NCBI RefSeq assembly: GCF_900113325.1
Contig: NZ_FOOY01000027.1
Coordinates: 1 to 51,947 of the forward strand
Length of the DNA: 51,947 nt
Reading direction: 5' to 3'
Source of the DNA: Sporolactobacillus nakayamae
GTDB taxonomy: Bacteria; Bacillota; Bacilli; Bacillales; Sporolactobacillaceae
In this document: positions 8,428 to 16,790 of the stretch, in pieces
How the letters are laid out: the number at the start of each line of letters is the position of its first letter
Numbering within the stretch: the first letter of the stretch is position 1
Position numbers and translations under genes: made by a program
Notes under the pieces: model-generated
Databases searched by the model: none
Told to the model about the DNA's origin: nothing
Seen by the model: the letters and a program-made list of their open reading frames with translations, nothing else

Positions 8428-9792
8428 TTGAAAACAACAAAGATGAAAGTGATCGGCGCAGTATGTCTCTCCTGCTCCTTGATTTTGGGCGTTGACGGTG
8501 GGGCGGCTTTTGCGAATACTCAAGCTCAGCTTAACGACAAGTTAAATCACGTTCAGAACCAACAGCAAAATAACAAAAAGAAATTGACGTCCTCCAAAAA
8601 GAAGCTCTCTGAAAATCAGACAAAGCAGGATTCGGTAGTCGATAAAATTAAAGCCTCAGAGAAAAAAATTAACTCAATGAATGCAAAAATTGATCGCACA
8701 AAAGAAACTGTCCGGCAAAATCAGATGGATATCATTCAACTCAAACAAGCGATCAAGAAGATTGACAATCGCATCAAAATTCGCGGGCAATTATTGAAGG
8801 GGAGACTGCGTTCCATTTATATGAATGGCGGGGCGGTTAGTTACTTGGACGTACTGATGGGGTCCAGAAGCTTTGGCAATTTCCTGGATCGCATGCTTGC
8901 ATTAAAAACGATCACTGATCAGGACAATCGGATTATAACTGATCAGAAAAAAGATAAAAATAATCAAGTGTCAAAGAAGAAGAAACTTCAAGCGGTTCTC
9001 GTTCAGACAACAAACGGGCTGCATAATTTGCAGACAATGAAGACAAACCTTGATCAAGAAAACGATAATAAACTAAGCTTGCTTGAGGAATTGAAGAGCC
9101 AAGCATCCGATATTGAAAAAACTGTGATGTCCTCAAATGAACAGACAGGAATTCTGAATGCGCAAGAGTCAGTCATCAAAAAGCAACTGGCTGATCTTGC
9201 CGAGCAGCAGACACGAGAAAAAGCGCGTGCAGAAGCAGAAGCTAAAGCAAAGGCCGAGAAGGAAAAGGCAAAGAAGGAAAAAGTCGAAGCGGCGAGACCA
9301 GATTCCAGTCAGCAGGTCACGGTTGAAAGCAACCCGAAAACCTCCGCCGAAACGGTATCGTCAACGAACAGTTCAACTGAAACGACGCAGACAAATTTTA
9401 TTAAACCAGCGGCAGGATATATTTCTTCAGGGTTTGGTTATCGTTCTTTTGACAATGGATTTCATCCTGGAATTGATATTGCTAATAGTTCCGGCACACC
9501 AATTCACGCGGCAGCAGATGGTATCGTCTTCAGAGCTTACAACTCATCAAGTTATGGAAATTGTGTCATGATTTCGCATTTTATTAATGGACAACTTTAC
9601 ACCACTGTTTATGCGCACATGTCCTCGATAAATGTGTCTGATGGACAGAGTGTTTCGCAGGGACAGGTCATTGGAGCGATGGGCAGCACCGGTGAATCCT
9701 TTGGCTCGCATCTTCATTTTGAACTCTATGTGGGCAGCTGGACTCCGCCGCCGCACAATGGCGCAGTCAACCCGGAGAACTATATTAGATGA
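8428..9792 (+). CDS. Secreted M23 peptidase with coiled coil (EnvC/PcsB-like murein hydrolase)
   Basis: 454 residues. A signal peptide with a cleavage site near AFA/N is followed by about 250 residues of lysine- and glutamine-rich coiled coil, an Ala/Lys/Glu-rich linker near residues 260-290, a Ser/Thr-rich stretch, and a C-terminal M23 (LytM) domain. Zinc-binding elements are intact: HPGIDIA (His and Asp) and HLHFEL. It probably cleaves peptidoglycan cross-links at the wall. The TTG at 8428 has AAGGAG 9 bases upstream; the frame extends to 8398 without a better site. Confidence 0.9.
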   Translation: MKTTKMKVIGAVCLSCSLILGVDGGAAFANTQAQLNDKLNHVQNQQQNNKKKLTSSKKKLSENQTKQDSVVDKIKASEKKINSMNAKIDRTKETVRQNQMDIIQLKQAIKKIDNRIKIRGQLLKGRLRSIYMNGGAVSYLDVLMGSRSFGNFLDRMLALKTITDQDNRIITDQKKDKNNQVSKKKKLQAVLVQTTNGLHNLQTMKTNLDQENDNKLSLLEELKSQASDIEKTVMSSNEQTGILNAQESVIKKQLADLAEQQTREKARAEAEAKAKAEKEKAKKEKVEAARPDSSQQVTVESNPKTSAETVSSTNSSTETTQTNFIKPAAGYISSGFGYRSFDNGFHPGIDIANSSGTPIHAAADGIVFRAYNSSSYGNCVMISHFINGQLYTTVYAHMSSINVSDGQSVSQGQVIGAMGSTGESFGSHLHFELYVGSWTPPPHNGAVNPENYIR

Positions 9793-9815
9793 ATTACCCT
9801 ATTATTGCTTATAAG

Positions 9816-9848
9816 AAAGGCCGTTCAGATTATGTTCGGCTTTTTTTT
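9816..9848 (+). terminator. Intrinsic terminator after the M23 peptidase gene
   Basis: AAAGGCCG pairs with CGGCTTTT across a 13-base loop and runs into a tract of eight T. Confidence 0.75.
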
Positions 9849-9941
9849 ATACGTAGAGGTTACAAGCGGTTCTGTATCAGCATTCCATGCATAAGGTTAG
9901 GATGAACGCGACTATCCGGATTTTATGGATGATTGGAGCTG

Positions 9942-11087
9942 ATGATCACGAATAACCAGAAGATCTGTGGTGTAATTAATTTATCTGAATCAATTGACGC
10001 GACATTACCTTTGACTGAGCATCGTCCGGTAGCTGGTTTGCCCTTTTGCGGAAGGTATCGCTTAATCGACTTTCCATTGTCGAATCTTGCATCGGCAGGT
10101 GCTGATTCGATCGGTATTTTCATGAATGATCGATCGCGTTCCATCTATGACCATGTACGGAGCGGCAGTGATTGGGATCTAGACGGGGCTCATAGCGGTC
10201 TCTTCTTTTTCACTCCGACGATCGATCGGCCGACATATGGCAGGGTGAAAGAAGACCTTTCAAATTATTATGACAATCTTGAGTTTATTGAAAAATCTGG
10301 AGCAGATTATGTACTCATTATGGGCTCAAGGATGTTGTGCAATTTGGATGTGAATGCCCTTTTGCGTTATCATCTTGAGCAAAAAGCTGCGATCACGGTT
10401 GTTTATAAAAAGATGCATCGAATGGAATCAAATGGCGTGCGATCGACGAGTCTTGTGTTTGGTAAAGACGGGCGCGTGATTCAAATTGTATCCGAGGCAG
10501 AACAACAGGATGATCAGATTGCGAAGAATATGGAAATCTATCTTATGAATGCACGTTTGTTCACAAGATTGATCCGATGCTGCACCGCGGGGAATGAACT
10601 TTATCGTTTAAGAGACGCGCTTCATCAATCAGTTTCCGAATTTCCAACAATCGGATTTAAATATACCGGCTACATGAAGAACGTACAATCGATTAAAGCT
10701 TATTATGACGCAAATATGGATATGCTCAAAGATGCGAACCGCACAGCCCTCTTAAACGGGAATCATCGAATCAGCACAAAAATAAAAAATGAGGTACCCG
10801 CATTCTATGGCCAAAATGCTGAAGTATCAGAGATATTGCTTGCCAATGGCTGCGTGATTCATGGAAGTGTTCGACGGTCGATTCTTTCTAGAAATGTGAC
10901 TGTAGCTGCAGGAGCGAAAATTGAGGGCTCGATTCTTATGGAAGGATGCGTTATAGGAGAAGGCGCTTGTTTGGAAAATGTCATTATGGATAAACAGACC
11001 TATGTTGAGCCCGGTTCCAAAGTCATTGGTTCAAAGTTTAAGCCCATTGTTATTGAAAAAAAATCAACAATTTATTTAGACACGTAA
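9942..11087 (+). CDS. glgD: GlgD-like glucose-1-phosphate adenylyltransferase subunit
   Basis: 381 residues, against 343 for B. subtilis GlgD. The nucleotidyltransferase N-terminus reads RPVAGLPFCGRYRLIDFPLSN in two overlapping motifs (PFCGRYRLIDF, LSNLASAG), and the C-terminal 90 residues show the repeated hexapeptide pattern of a left-handed beta helix. In bacilli GlgD modulates the catalytic GlgC subunit to make ADP-glucose for glycogen. Here no glgB, glgC, glgA or glgP lies nearby, unlike the glgBCDAP operon of B. subtilis, so its partner must be elsewhere or it has another role. The ATG at 9942 follows GGAG. Confidence 0.88.
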   Translation: MITNNQKICGVINLSESIDATLPLTEHRPVAGLPFCGRYRLIDFPLSNLASAGADSIGIFMNDRSRSIYDHVRSGSDWDLDGAHSGLFFFTPTIDRPTYGRVKEDLSNYYDNLEFIEKSGADYVLIMGSRMLCNLDVNALLRYHLEQKAAITVVYKKMHRMESNGVRSTSLVFGKDGRVIQIVSEAEQQDDQIAKNMEIYLMNARLFTRLIRCCTAGNELYRLRDALHQSVSEFPTIGFKYTGYMKNVQSIKAYYDANMDMLKDANRTALLNGNHRISTKIKNEVPAFYGQNAEVSEILLANGCVIHGSVRRSILSRNVTVAAGAKIEGSILMEGCVIGEGACLENVIMDKQTYVEPGSKVIGSKFKPIVIEKKSTIYLDT

Positions 11088-11210
11088 CGACGTGTTCCGA
11101 CGTCAAAAAGTCGGTCAAGCCCCGGTTTTTCTGAAAAATTGTTTTGATGCGCGAAAAACAGGGTAAAAGTAATGAAAGGGGACTAGTTTATTTTTTGAGG
11201 AGGGAAGCTG

Positions 11211-11597
11211 ATGAGAAAATTGATCTTCTATACCTATCCGAGCTGCACTTCTTGCAGAAAGACAAAAGGCTGGCTGAAGGATCATCAGATAAGTTATGAG
11301 GAACGGCATCTTTTCCGGAATCGTCCGGATGCTCAAGAATTGATGGAACTTATTAAATTGTCGAAATCGGGTGTTGAAGATTTACTTGCAACGCGCAGCG
11401 CAATGTATAAGCAGTTGACGGTCAACTTGAATGATATGCCGCTTAGCGAGGCTCTTCAGCTTCTTTCCGATGAACCTAAATTATTGAAGCGTCCTATCAT
11501 TACCGACGGGAAACAATTGGTTGTCGGTTACCATCAAGAGGATCTTAAAAGACTCACGCTGAATGATAAACGGGAACATCAAAAATCAATGGGATAG
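11211..11597 (+). CDS. mgsR: MgsR/Spx-like regulator (ArsC fold)
   Basis: 128 residues; B. subtilis MgsR (YqgZ) has 126. The N-terminal CTSC near residues 12-15 is the redox CxxC of the Spx family, and KRPIITDGKQLVVGY is the ArsC-fold C-terminal signature. Spx-type proteins bind the RNA polymerase alpha C-terminal domain and alter transcription during stress. The position shortly before comGA agrees with yqgZ of B. subtilis, which is why I prefer MgsR to Spx. GGAGG lies upstream of the ATG. Confidence 0.82.
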   Translation: MRKLIFYTYPSCTSCRKTKGWLKDHQISYEERHLFRNRPDAQELMELIKLSKSGVEDLLATRSAMYKQLTVNLNDMPLSEALQLLSDEPKLLKRPIITDGKQLVVGYHQEDLKRLTLNDKREHQKSMG

Positions 11598-11668
11598 TTT
11601 GAAAAGTATGCGGGAAAAAGTAATGAGCATATTTTGGTAACGATGAATTTTAGCATGATTTAAAATGA

Positions 11669-11698
11669 GCGGCCGCAATCCCACTGGATTGCGGCCGC
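11669..11698. repeat. Perfect 13-bp inverted repeat (GC-rich hairpin)
   Basis: GCGGCCGCAATCC and GGATTGCGGCCGC pair perfectly around a CACT loop. There is no T-tract directly after it on either strand, so it is only terminator-like. The 253-base gap from 11598 to 11850 otherwise shows no credible gene; an AT-rich stretch at 11713-11760 probably holds the comGA promoter. Confidence 0.8.
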
Positions 11699-11850
11699 AA
11701 ACGTTGCGAGTAGTGTTTTCAATTTTTTTGTTGCCGATTTTAAAAATAATGAAAAAGAAGGGATGCAGTAACTGAGTGTGGAATAGTTAGTTAACCCTGA
11801 ATCTCGGAAACAAGCCTGTTTTCTTGAACAAAGCGAAAGCAGGTGATGAT

Positions 11851-12939
11851 ATGGAAAATTTAGACAATGGAACTGTTGAGCAAAGTCGAGAAATGCTGAA
11901 ACAAGCGTACAACGCAGGAGCGTCAGACATTCATTTCTCGCCTCGCATGCGCGACACATTGGTTGAGCTCAGAATTAACGGGTATCTTTACGAACTCGTT
12001 AGACTTGACACCGAGTCTGCTGAGCGGATCATTAATCACTTCAAATTTTGTTCGGGAATGGATATTGGTGAGCATCGTCTTCCTCAAAGCGGCGCGATGC
12101 GCGCAATCATCAACCATGATCCTGTTTCCTTACGCATGTCCGTCCTGCCTACTCCGAATAAAGAAAGCCTTGTTATTCGAATACTGCCTCAAAGAAACGA
12201 ATTACCCATTGATGAATTGACTGTGTTTGATGAAGCAAAGCGCGGATTATCTTCGCTGCTTTCTTATGAGAACGGTTTGATCCTTATTTCCGGACCTACC
12301 GGTTCTGGAAAAACAACAACCCTATACACACTGCTCTCTACATTGCAAAGGCGTTACCATGCGCGAGTGATCACGATTGAAGATCCGATTGAGAAGAAAA
12401 ATGATGCATTTATTCAAATGGAAGTAAATGAAAAAGCAGATTTCACTTATGCGAAGGGATTCCGAGCCATTCTCCGACATGACCCCGATATAGTGATGAT
12501 TGGCGAAATCCGTGATGAAGAAACGGCAAAAATTGCTGTGCGCGCTTCTCTGAGCGGACATCTTGTACTGTCCACCGTGCATGCCTCGAATGCGCCCGCA
12601 ACTTTGCAAAGAATGGCTGAATTAGGGATTCCCCGATTTGATCTAAAGGAGACACTTGTTGCGGTTATCGCTGAGCGATTGGTGACGATTCAATGCCCAA
12701 ATTGCGGACAAGCGTGTACCGGTAATTGTCCTCATCGCCATCATCCCAAACGTACCGGTGTCTTTGAAATTCTGGCGGGTATGCCGCTTCACGACTATCT
12801 GTCGGGGAAACTGACACGAAGCACGCCGTCAGCTTATAAAACGATTGAAGATTATGTTGAAGAGGGGATTGAAACCGGTTGGATCCCCAAGGATACGGTA
12901 AGGAGGCAAGCAGATGTTCTCACGGAAAAAATGGACTAG
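11851..12939 (+). CDS. comGA: ComGA, competence pilus assembly ATPase
   Basis: 362 residues, like the 356 of B. subtilis. It is a type II secretion/type IV pilus ATPase: Walker A ISGPTGSGKTTTLYTLL, the Asp box TIEDPIEKK, Walker B VMIGEIRDEETAKI and the His box LVLSTVHASNAPATLQRM. Zinc-type cysteines appear later (CPNCGQACTGNCPH). It powers assembly of the DNA-uptake pseudopilus at the membrane. The ATG at 11851 has AGGTG upstream; an earlier TTG at 11824 is possible. It overlaps comGB by 26 bases. The pseudopilin genes that normally follow are missing. Confidence 0.95.
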   Translation: MENLDNGTVEQSREMLKQAYNAGASDIHFSPRMRDTLVELRINGYLYELVRLDTESAERIINHFKFCSGMDIGEHRLPQSGAMRAIINHDPVSLRMSVLPTPNKESLVIRILPQRNELPIDELTVFDEAKRGLSSLLSYENGLILISGPTGSGKTTTLYTLLSTLQRRYHARVITIEDPIEKKNDAFIQMEVNEKADFTYAKGFRAILRHDPDIVMIGEIRDEETAKIAVRASLSGHLVLSTVHASNAPATLQRMAELGIPRFDLKETLVAVIAERLVTIQCPNCGQACTGNCPHRHHPKRTGVFEILAGMPLHDYLSGKLTRSTPSAYKTIEDYVEEGIETGWIPKDTVRRQADVLTEKMD

Positions 12940-13945
12940 AAGGGAACAAGCTCAGCTTTTGATTGAACTTGGGGAATCGCTTAAGTATGGTTATCCATTA
13001 AATGTGGCCTTGACGTTACTCGCTAACCGGAGAAGGACGGCACTCCGTGTTGCAATTCAGCAAATTAGTGAGCGATTGAAGGCCGGCAATACACTTCATG
13101 AGACACTTAGTGACTATAAATATCCAAAGGAGGTCACAAGCTCAATTTATTTTGCAGAGGCAAGCGGTCACTTGTCGGAAGCTTTGATCGAAAATGGCCA
13201 AATGATTTTACGTAAAGAGCGCTACGTTCAAACATTGCGACGATTGATTCGATATCCACTTTTTCTTTTGTGGATATTAGCCATTGTTCTGTTTGTTGTC
13301 GGACATTTTCTCTTGCCCAATTTTATTCAACTGTATCATTCTCTATCGCTTGAACTCCCGGCCATAACACGAATGATGCTGTATTTAGCAGAACATATGG
13401 TTCTGGTGTTGCTGGTGATCGCCGGGTTCATACTTTTGGTAGCTATGGGCACAATTATTTTTCAGCATCAAGAGCTTTTAAATCGAATACGTTTAGCTGC
13501 GCGCATTCCTTTGCTTGCTAGCTTTATCAAATTGCACTATACACATCAGTTTGCTTTTCAAGTCGGAGGATTGCTGCGTTCCGGTTTGACAATTAAGCAG
13601 TCCGTTGAAATCTTGTCTGAACAAGGGACTTCACCTTTTCTAAAATTAGAATCAAAACGACTTAGCGAAAAGCTCATTCAAGGAGTGCCACTGAATTCAG
13701 CCATCGAAGATACGGTATACTATCTGCCTGAACTTTTAATGATTATAGAACAAGGCGGTCTCCAAAGCTCGTTAGGGAATGCGCTTGATCGTTTCAGTGA
13801 TCAGCTCATGACTCGAATGGAACGGCAAACTAAATGGCTTTTGTCACTTTGCCAACCTATTCTATTGATTTTAATCGGTGGATTTGTGCTTCTCTTGTTT
13901 CTTTCCATTTTGTTGCCGGTTTTCCACATGATTAATGGTCTTTAA
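12914..13945 (+). CDS. comGB: ComGB, competence pilus inner-membrane platform protein
   Basis: 343 residues with the type II secretion F domain twice (around residues 20-130 and 215-335) and three membrane segments near 120-140, 165-190 and 315-340. It anchors the ATPase ComGA and the pseudopilus. A strong AAGGAGG site inside comGA precedes the ATG. The protein is complete, but comGC to comGG do not follow: the stop codon overlaps the end of the convergent yqhG by 14 bases. Confidence 0.93.
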   Translation: MFSRKKWTRREQAQLLIELGESLKYGYPLNVALTLLANRRRTALRVAIQQISERLKAGNTLHETLSDYKYPKEVTSSIYFAEASGHLSEALIENGQMILRKERYVQTLRRLIRYPLFLLWILAIVLFVVGHFLLPNFIQLYHSLSLELPAITRMMLYLAEHMVLVLLVIAGFILLVAMGTIIFQHQELLNRIRLAARIPLLASFIKLHYTHQFAFQVGGLLRSGLTIKQSVEILSEQGTSPFLKLESKRLSEKLIQGVPLNSAIEDTVYYLPELLMIIEQGGLQSSLGNALDRFSDQLMTRMERQTKWLLSLCQPILLILIGGFVLLLFLSILLPVFHMINGL

Positions 13946-14735
13946 CCAATCCCGGCAGGAACGTAGAGGATTGCAGGTAAAATAAACCGACATTAATTAA
14001 TTGAAGGCTTATCTTCGGTTGGTATTGCTCCTTCAATGCTTTTTGTTCCTGAAAATAACGATCAGGCTTTTCATCCTGATGTTCGTAAAAGGTATCAAGC
14101 AGATCTTGGTCTTTGACCCACCGCTCGCTTGCCTGATCTGCCCATTCAGAGGGTTCCGACTCCAATTCTGATTCGATAAAGCGTTCGATTCTCTGAATCC
14201 CGCTCTTAACCGTTATTAGAGGGCTAAGGGTGTAGCAATAATTGGGCAATTTTTGATTGAGATCAAGCCTTGTTAACATAGTCTGGAAGCCTTCGATTAA
14301 TGTTCCGTTTATTAATTGAAGGCCCATCGATATAAGCCGATCTTTTTTCAGATCACACTGATAACTAATCTTCATGTTGATCCCAAGCCACGGTTCCAGC
14401 GCGGGTGAAGATTGAGGCGCAAGGACTTGGTAAAGACGGATGTAGCGCCCGAGTTGTTCCGCCGTATTGAAAATTTGATGAAGGCGCGGAGAACCGAAGT
14501 GGACGAATTCGCCTTCATCGAGTTGATCGGTAAATCGGAAGGTGAGGGTTGCTGTTTCCGGTGTCTGACCAATTTGTTCAATATAATGCCAGTAAAACGG
14601 GCGATTCATTAACAATTTATCCATTTGCTTGGTTAATTTCACCTTTAATTGGGCCGGGTTGGATATAGGGAGTAATTCACAATCCGAACTTGAGAAAAAT
14701 CGAACAAGAAAATCACGAATTTCCGCTTGCTGCAT
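13932..14735 (-). CDS. yqhG: YqhG family protein of unknown function
   Basis: 267 residues from the ATG at 14735, the same length as B. subtilis YqhG; GAGG lies 9 bases upstream. The protein is soluble, acidic, and has no recognisable catalytic motif. It overlaps the 3' end of yqhH by 23 bases and so is translated with that SNF2 helicase, which suggests a shared nucleic-acid role (inference). Its own end overlaps comGB convergently. Confidence 0.82.
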   Translation of the reverse strand: MQQAEIRDFLVRFFSSSDCELLPISNPAQLKVKLTKQMDKLLMNRPFYWHYIEQIGQTPETATLTFRFTDQLDEGEFVHFGSPRLHQIFNTAEQLGRYIRLYQVLAPQSSPALEPWLGINMKISYQCDLKKDRLISMGLQLINGTLIEGFQTMLTRLDLNQKLPNYCYTLSPLITVKSGIQRIERFIESELESEPSEWADQASERWVKDQDLLDTFYEHQDEKPDRYFQEQKALKEQYQPKISLQLINVGLFYLQSSTFLPGLVKDH

Positions 14736-16389
14736 GATGATCATCCTCTGCTCTATTTTCTTGTTCAAAATTAATAACACTGCTTAGGTTATCCAGCTTA
14801 ATTTTAATTTCTCCGTCTGATTCCGATTCCTCAAAGATATGAGCTATCTGCTGATCAACATCTTGTAGGTCGATGTGGTTGAGTATCTTATCCAGTTCAC
14901 CAATGACCTGTTCGAATAGATGAATTTTATTATAGAGCAGGTTCAAAATATGACTTTCAACCGTTTCTCGTGTCGCAAAATTGTAAATATGGACGTCGTT
15001 TTCCTGACCAAGACGATGAATTCGGCCAATTCTCTGCTCAATCCGCATGGGATTCCATGGAAGGTCATAGTTAATCAGATGGCTGGCAAATTGCAGGTTA
15101 ATACCTTCGCCGCCTGCTTCTGTTGCGACAAGCACCTGAACTCTATTCTGAAAAAGCATACGCATCCAATCTTTTTTATTCCGTCTGAAACCACCATTGA
15201 AGGGGACGGATGAAATACCATTTTTCTTTAAAAACCACTGTAAATAGAGTTGTGAAGCACGGTATTCTGTAAAAATAATCACCTTATCGTTTATATGTTT
15301 AATCAATTCAAGTGCTTTTTCAGCTTTAGAGTTATGATCAATTGCGTTTAACTTCTCAAAGATAGGATGCCAAAGTCGTTCATTTACCGGAGTCGCAGTC
15401 GACTTGTATAGTTTATTTAGAGTCGCAAATGCAGCTTCGCGGCTGCTGCATGCTTCTCGTTGCAGTGTAAGCAGTGAAAAGGGCTGAACGACTCCGTTTT
15501 CTCTTAGTGTTGATAGGCTATCATAGAAAGCTTGCTCAGTCTGCGAAAAGGGAATATCAAAAGATTTGATAATTCGTTTCGGCCAGTGGAGGCCGGTATC
15601 CTCACGGCGATTGCGAACCATAACTTGATTGACAAGTGCTTTAAGTTTTTGTTCATTCTTAACCGAGCGAATTCCCGATTTATAGTTCTTTGAAAAACTT
15701 TCGGCATCACCAAGATAGCCTGGTTTCAGCAACGAGACGAGATAAAAAATTTCATTGAGTCGATTCTGGATGGGTGTCGCGGTCAGTAAGAGACAAAACC
15801 GTTTCTTGAGTGATTGAACGAATTGATAGTTTTTTGTTTTGTGATTTTTAAGCTTATGTGCTTCGTCGATAATAATTAGGTCATAGTTTTGTTCCATAAC
15901 GATGTCTCGATGGGGCTCACGTTTTGCCGTGTCAATAGATGAGACGACAACGTCATACTGACTCCAGACATAAGCCTTGCGCTGAGCGACTGCCGGAATA
16001 TAGAATTTTGAGTTGAGCTCGGATACCCATTGCAGTACTAAAGAAGCGGGAACAAGGATCAGCACTTTTTTTACAAGTCCGCGAATCATATATTCTTTAA
16101 TAATTAATCCTGCTTCAATCGTTTTTCCCAAGCCAACTTCGTCTGCTAGAATCGCTTTGCCGTGCATGTCCTCAATGACCATACGAGCGGTCTCTACCTG
16201 ATGGGGGTGCAGCTTTAATAATGGAAGGCGTTTTGGGGCGATTAAGCCGTGAAATGTGGGAACGACCCGTTCTTTTTCGGCGAGATAGGCAAGCGAGAAG
16301 AGTTCGGATTTAGCCCAAGGACCGTCATCGTCGATTCGTTTGAAGAATTCTTCATGCCAAGTTCTGTCAAATTGGATAAGAGGTTTCAT
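14713..16389 (-). CDS. yqhH: SNF2-family DNA/RNA helicase YqhH
   Basis: 558 residues (B. subtilis YqhH 557). Helicase superfamily 2 motifs are in order: HQVETARMVIEDM (Q-like), DEVGLGKTIEAG (motif I), IIDEAHKLKN (motif II), LTATPIQN (III), VLVATEAGGEGINLQ (V) and RIGRIHRLGQ (VI). This branch, related to RapA/HepA, remodels nucleoprotein. The ATG at 16389 follows AAGGTG by 6 bases. It is divergent from the glycine-cleavage operon, as in B. subtilis. Confidence 0.92.
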   Translation of the reverse strand: MKPLIQFDRTWHEEFFKRIDDDGPWAKSELFSLAYLAEKERVVPTFHGLIAPKRLPLLKLHPHQVETARMVIEDMHGKAILADEVGLGKTIEAGLIIKEYMIRGLVKKVLILVPASLVLQWVSELNSKFYIPAVAQRKAYVWSQYDVVVSSIDTAKREPHRDIVMEQNYDLIIIDEAHKLKNHKTKNYQFVQSLKKRFCLLLTATPIQNRLNEIFYLVSLLKPGYLGDAESFSKNYKSGIRSVKNEQKLKALVNQVMVRNRREDTGLHWPKRIIKSFDIPFSQTEQAFYDSLSTLRENGVVQPFSLLTLQREACSSREAAFATLNKLYKSTATPVNERLWHPIFEKLNAIDHNSKAEKALELIKHINDKVIIFTEYRASQLYLQWFLKKNGISSVPFNGGFRRNKKDWMRMLFQNRVQVLVATEAGGEGINLQFASHLINYDLPWNPMRIEQRIGRIHRLGQENDVHIYNFATRETVESHILNLLYNKIHLFEQVIGELDKILNHIDLQDVDQQIAHIFEESESDGEIKIKLDNLSSVINFEQENRAEDDHHAASGNS

Positions 16390-16428
16390 TTTCGACACCT
16401 TATATGTTAAAATTTTGTGAACAAAGTA

Positions 16429-16458
16429 TTGCTAAATTCACTGAGAAAATGGTAGGAT
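16429..16458 (+). promoter_or_regulatory. Possible promoter of the gcv operon
   Basis: TTGCTA and TAGGAT are separated by 18 bp and would start RNA about 60 bases before the riboswitch. Both hexamers match at only 4 of 6 positions. Confidence 0.35.
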
Positions 16459-16523
16459 AACACTGTTAGTATGCACGATAATATCTGGAGTTAAACGATT
16501 GAATTGAATGGATTGCGGATGAC

Positions 16524-16690
16524 GTTATGGGGAGAGACCGCTTCAGTGCGGTCGCCGAAGGAGCAAACGAGTAGTGAATCTCTCAGGCAAACAGGACTCA
16601 TGACGGACGCACCTCTGGAGAGTGCCACGGGGCTACCAAAGGGGATACCGCTTGAAGCTTAGGCTGATAAAGCGATAAACTTTCAGGTAT
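16524..16690 (+). ncRNA. Tandem glycine riboswitch
   Basis: Aptamer I (about 16526-16612) shows GGGGAGAGACC, GCCGAAGGAGCAA and AATCTCTCAGGCAAACAGGA. Aptamer II (about 16613-16690) shows CTCTGGAGAGTGCC, a diverged core and AAACTTTCAGGTAT. Two glycine aptamers in series upstream of gcvT is the classical arrangement. The downstream terminator fits an ON switch: glycine binding allows read-through so the cleavage system is made when glycine is in excess. Confidence 0.93.
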
Positions 16691-16691
16691 A

Positions 16692-16735
16692 AGGACAGGG
16701 GAAGACAAACTAATTGTCTTCCCCTGTCCTTTTTT
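16692..16735 (+). terminator. Riboswitch expression-platform terminator
   Basis: A perfect 16-bp stem (16692-16707 with 16715-16730) and a T-tract lie directly after aptamer II and before the gcvT ribosome site. Confidence 0.9.
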
Positions 16736-16790
16736 AACATTCATTCAATGGTACGTCCAAAGAACAGCTTTAGTGGGAGGAATGAACGGA

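Noticed and set aside
9158-9571. Very basic 137-codon frame
   Set aside because: Shadow frame of the Lys/Glu-rich linker of the M23 peptidase gene.
11700-11850. ComK-type boxes before comGA
   Set aside because: AT-rich runs exist but no clear AAAA-N5-TTTT pair could be found by eye.
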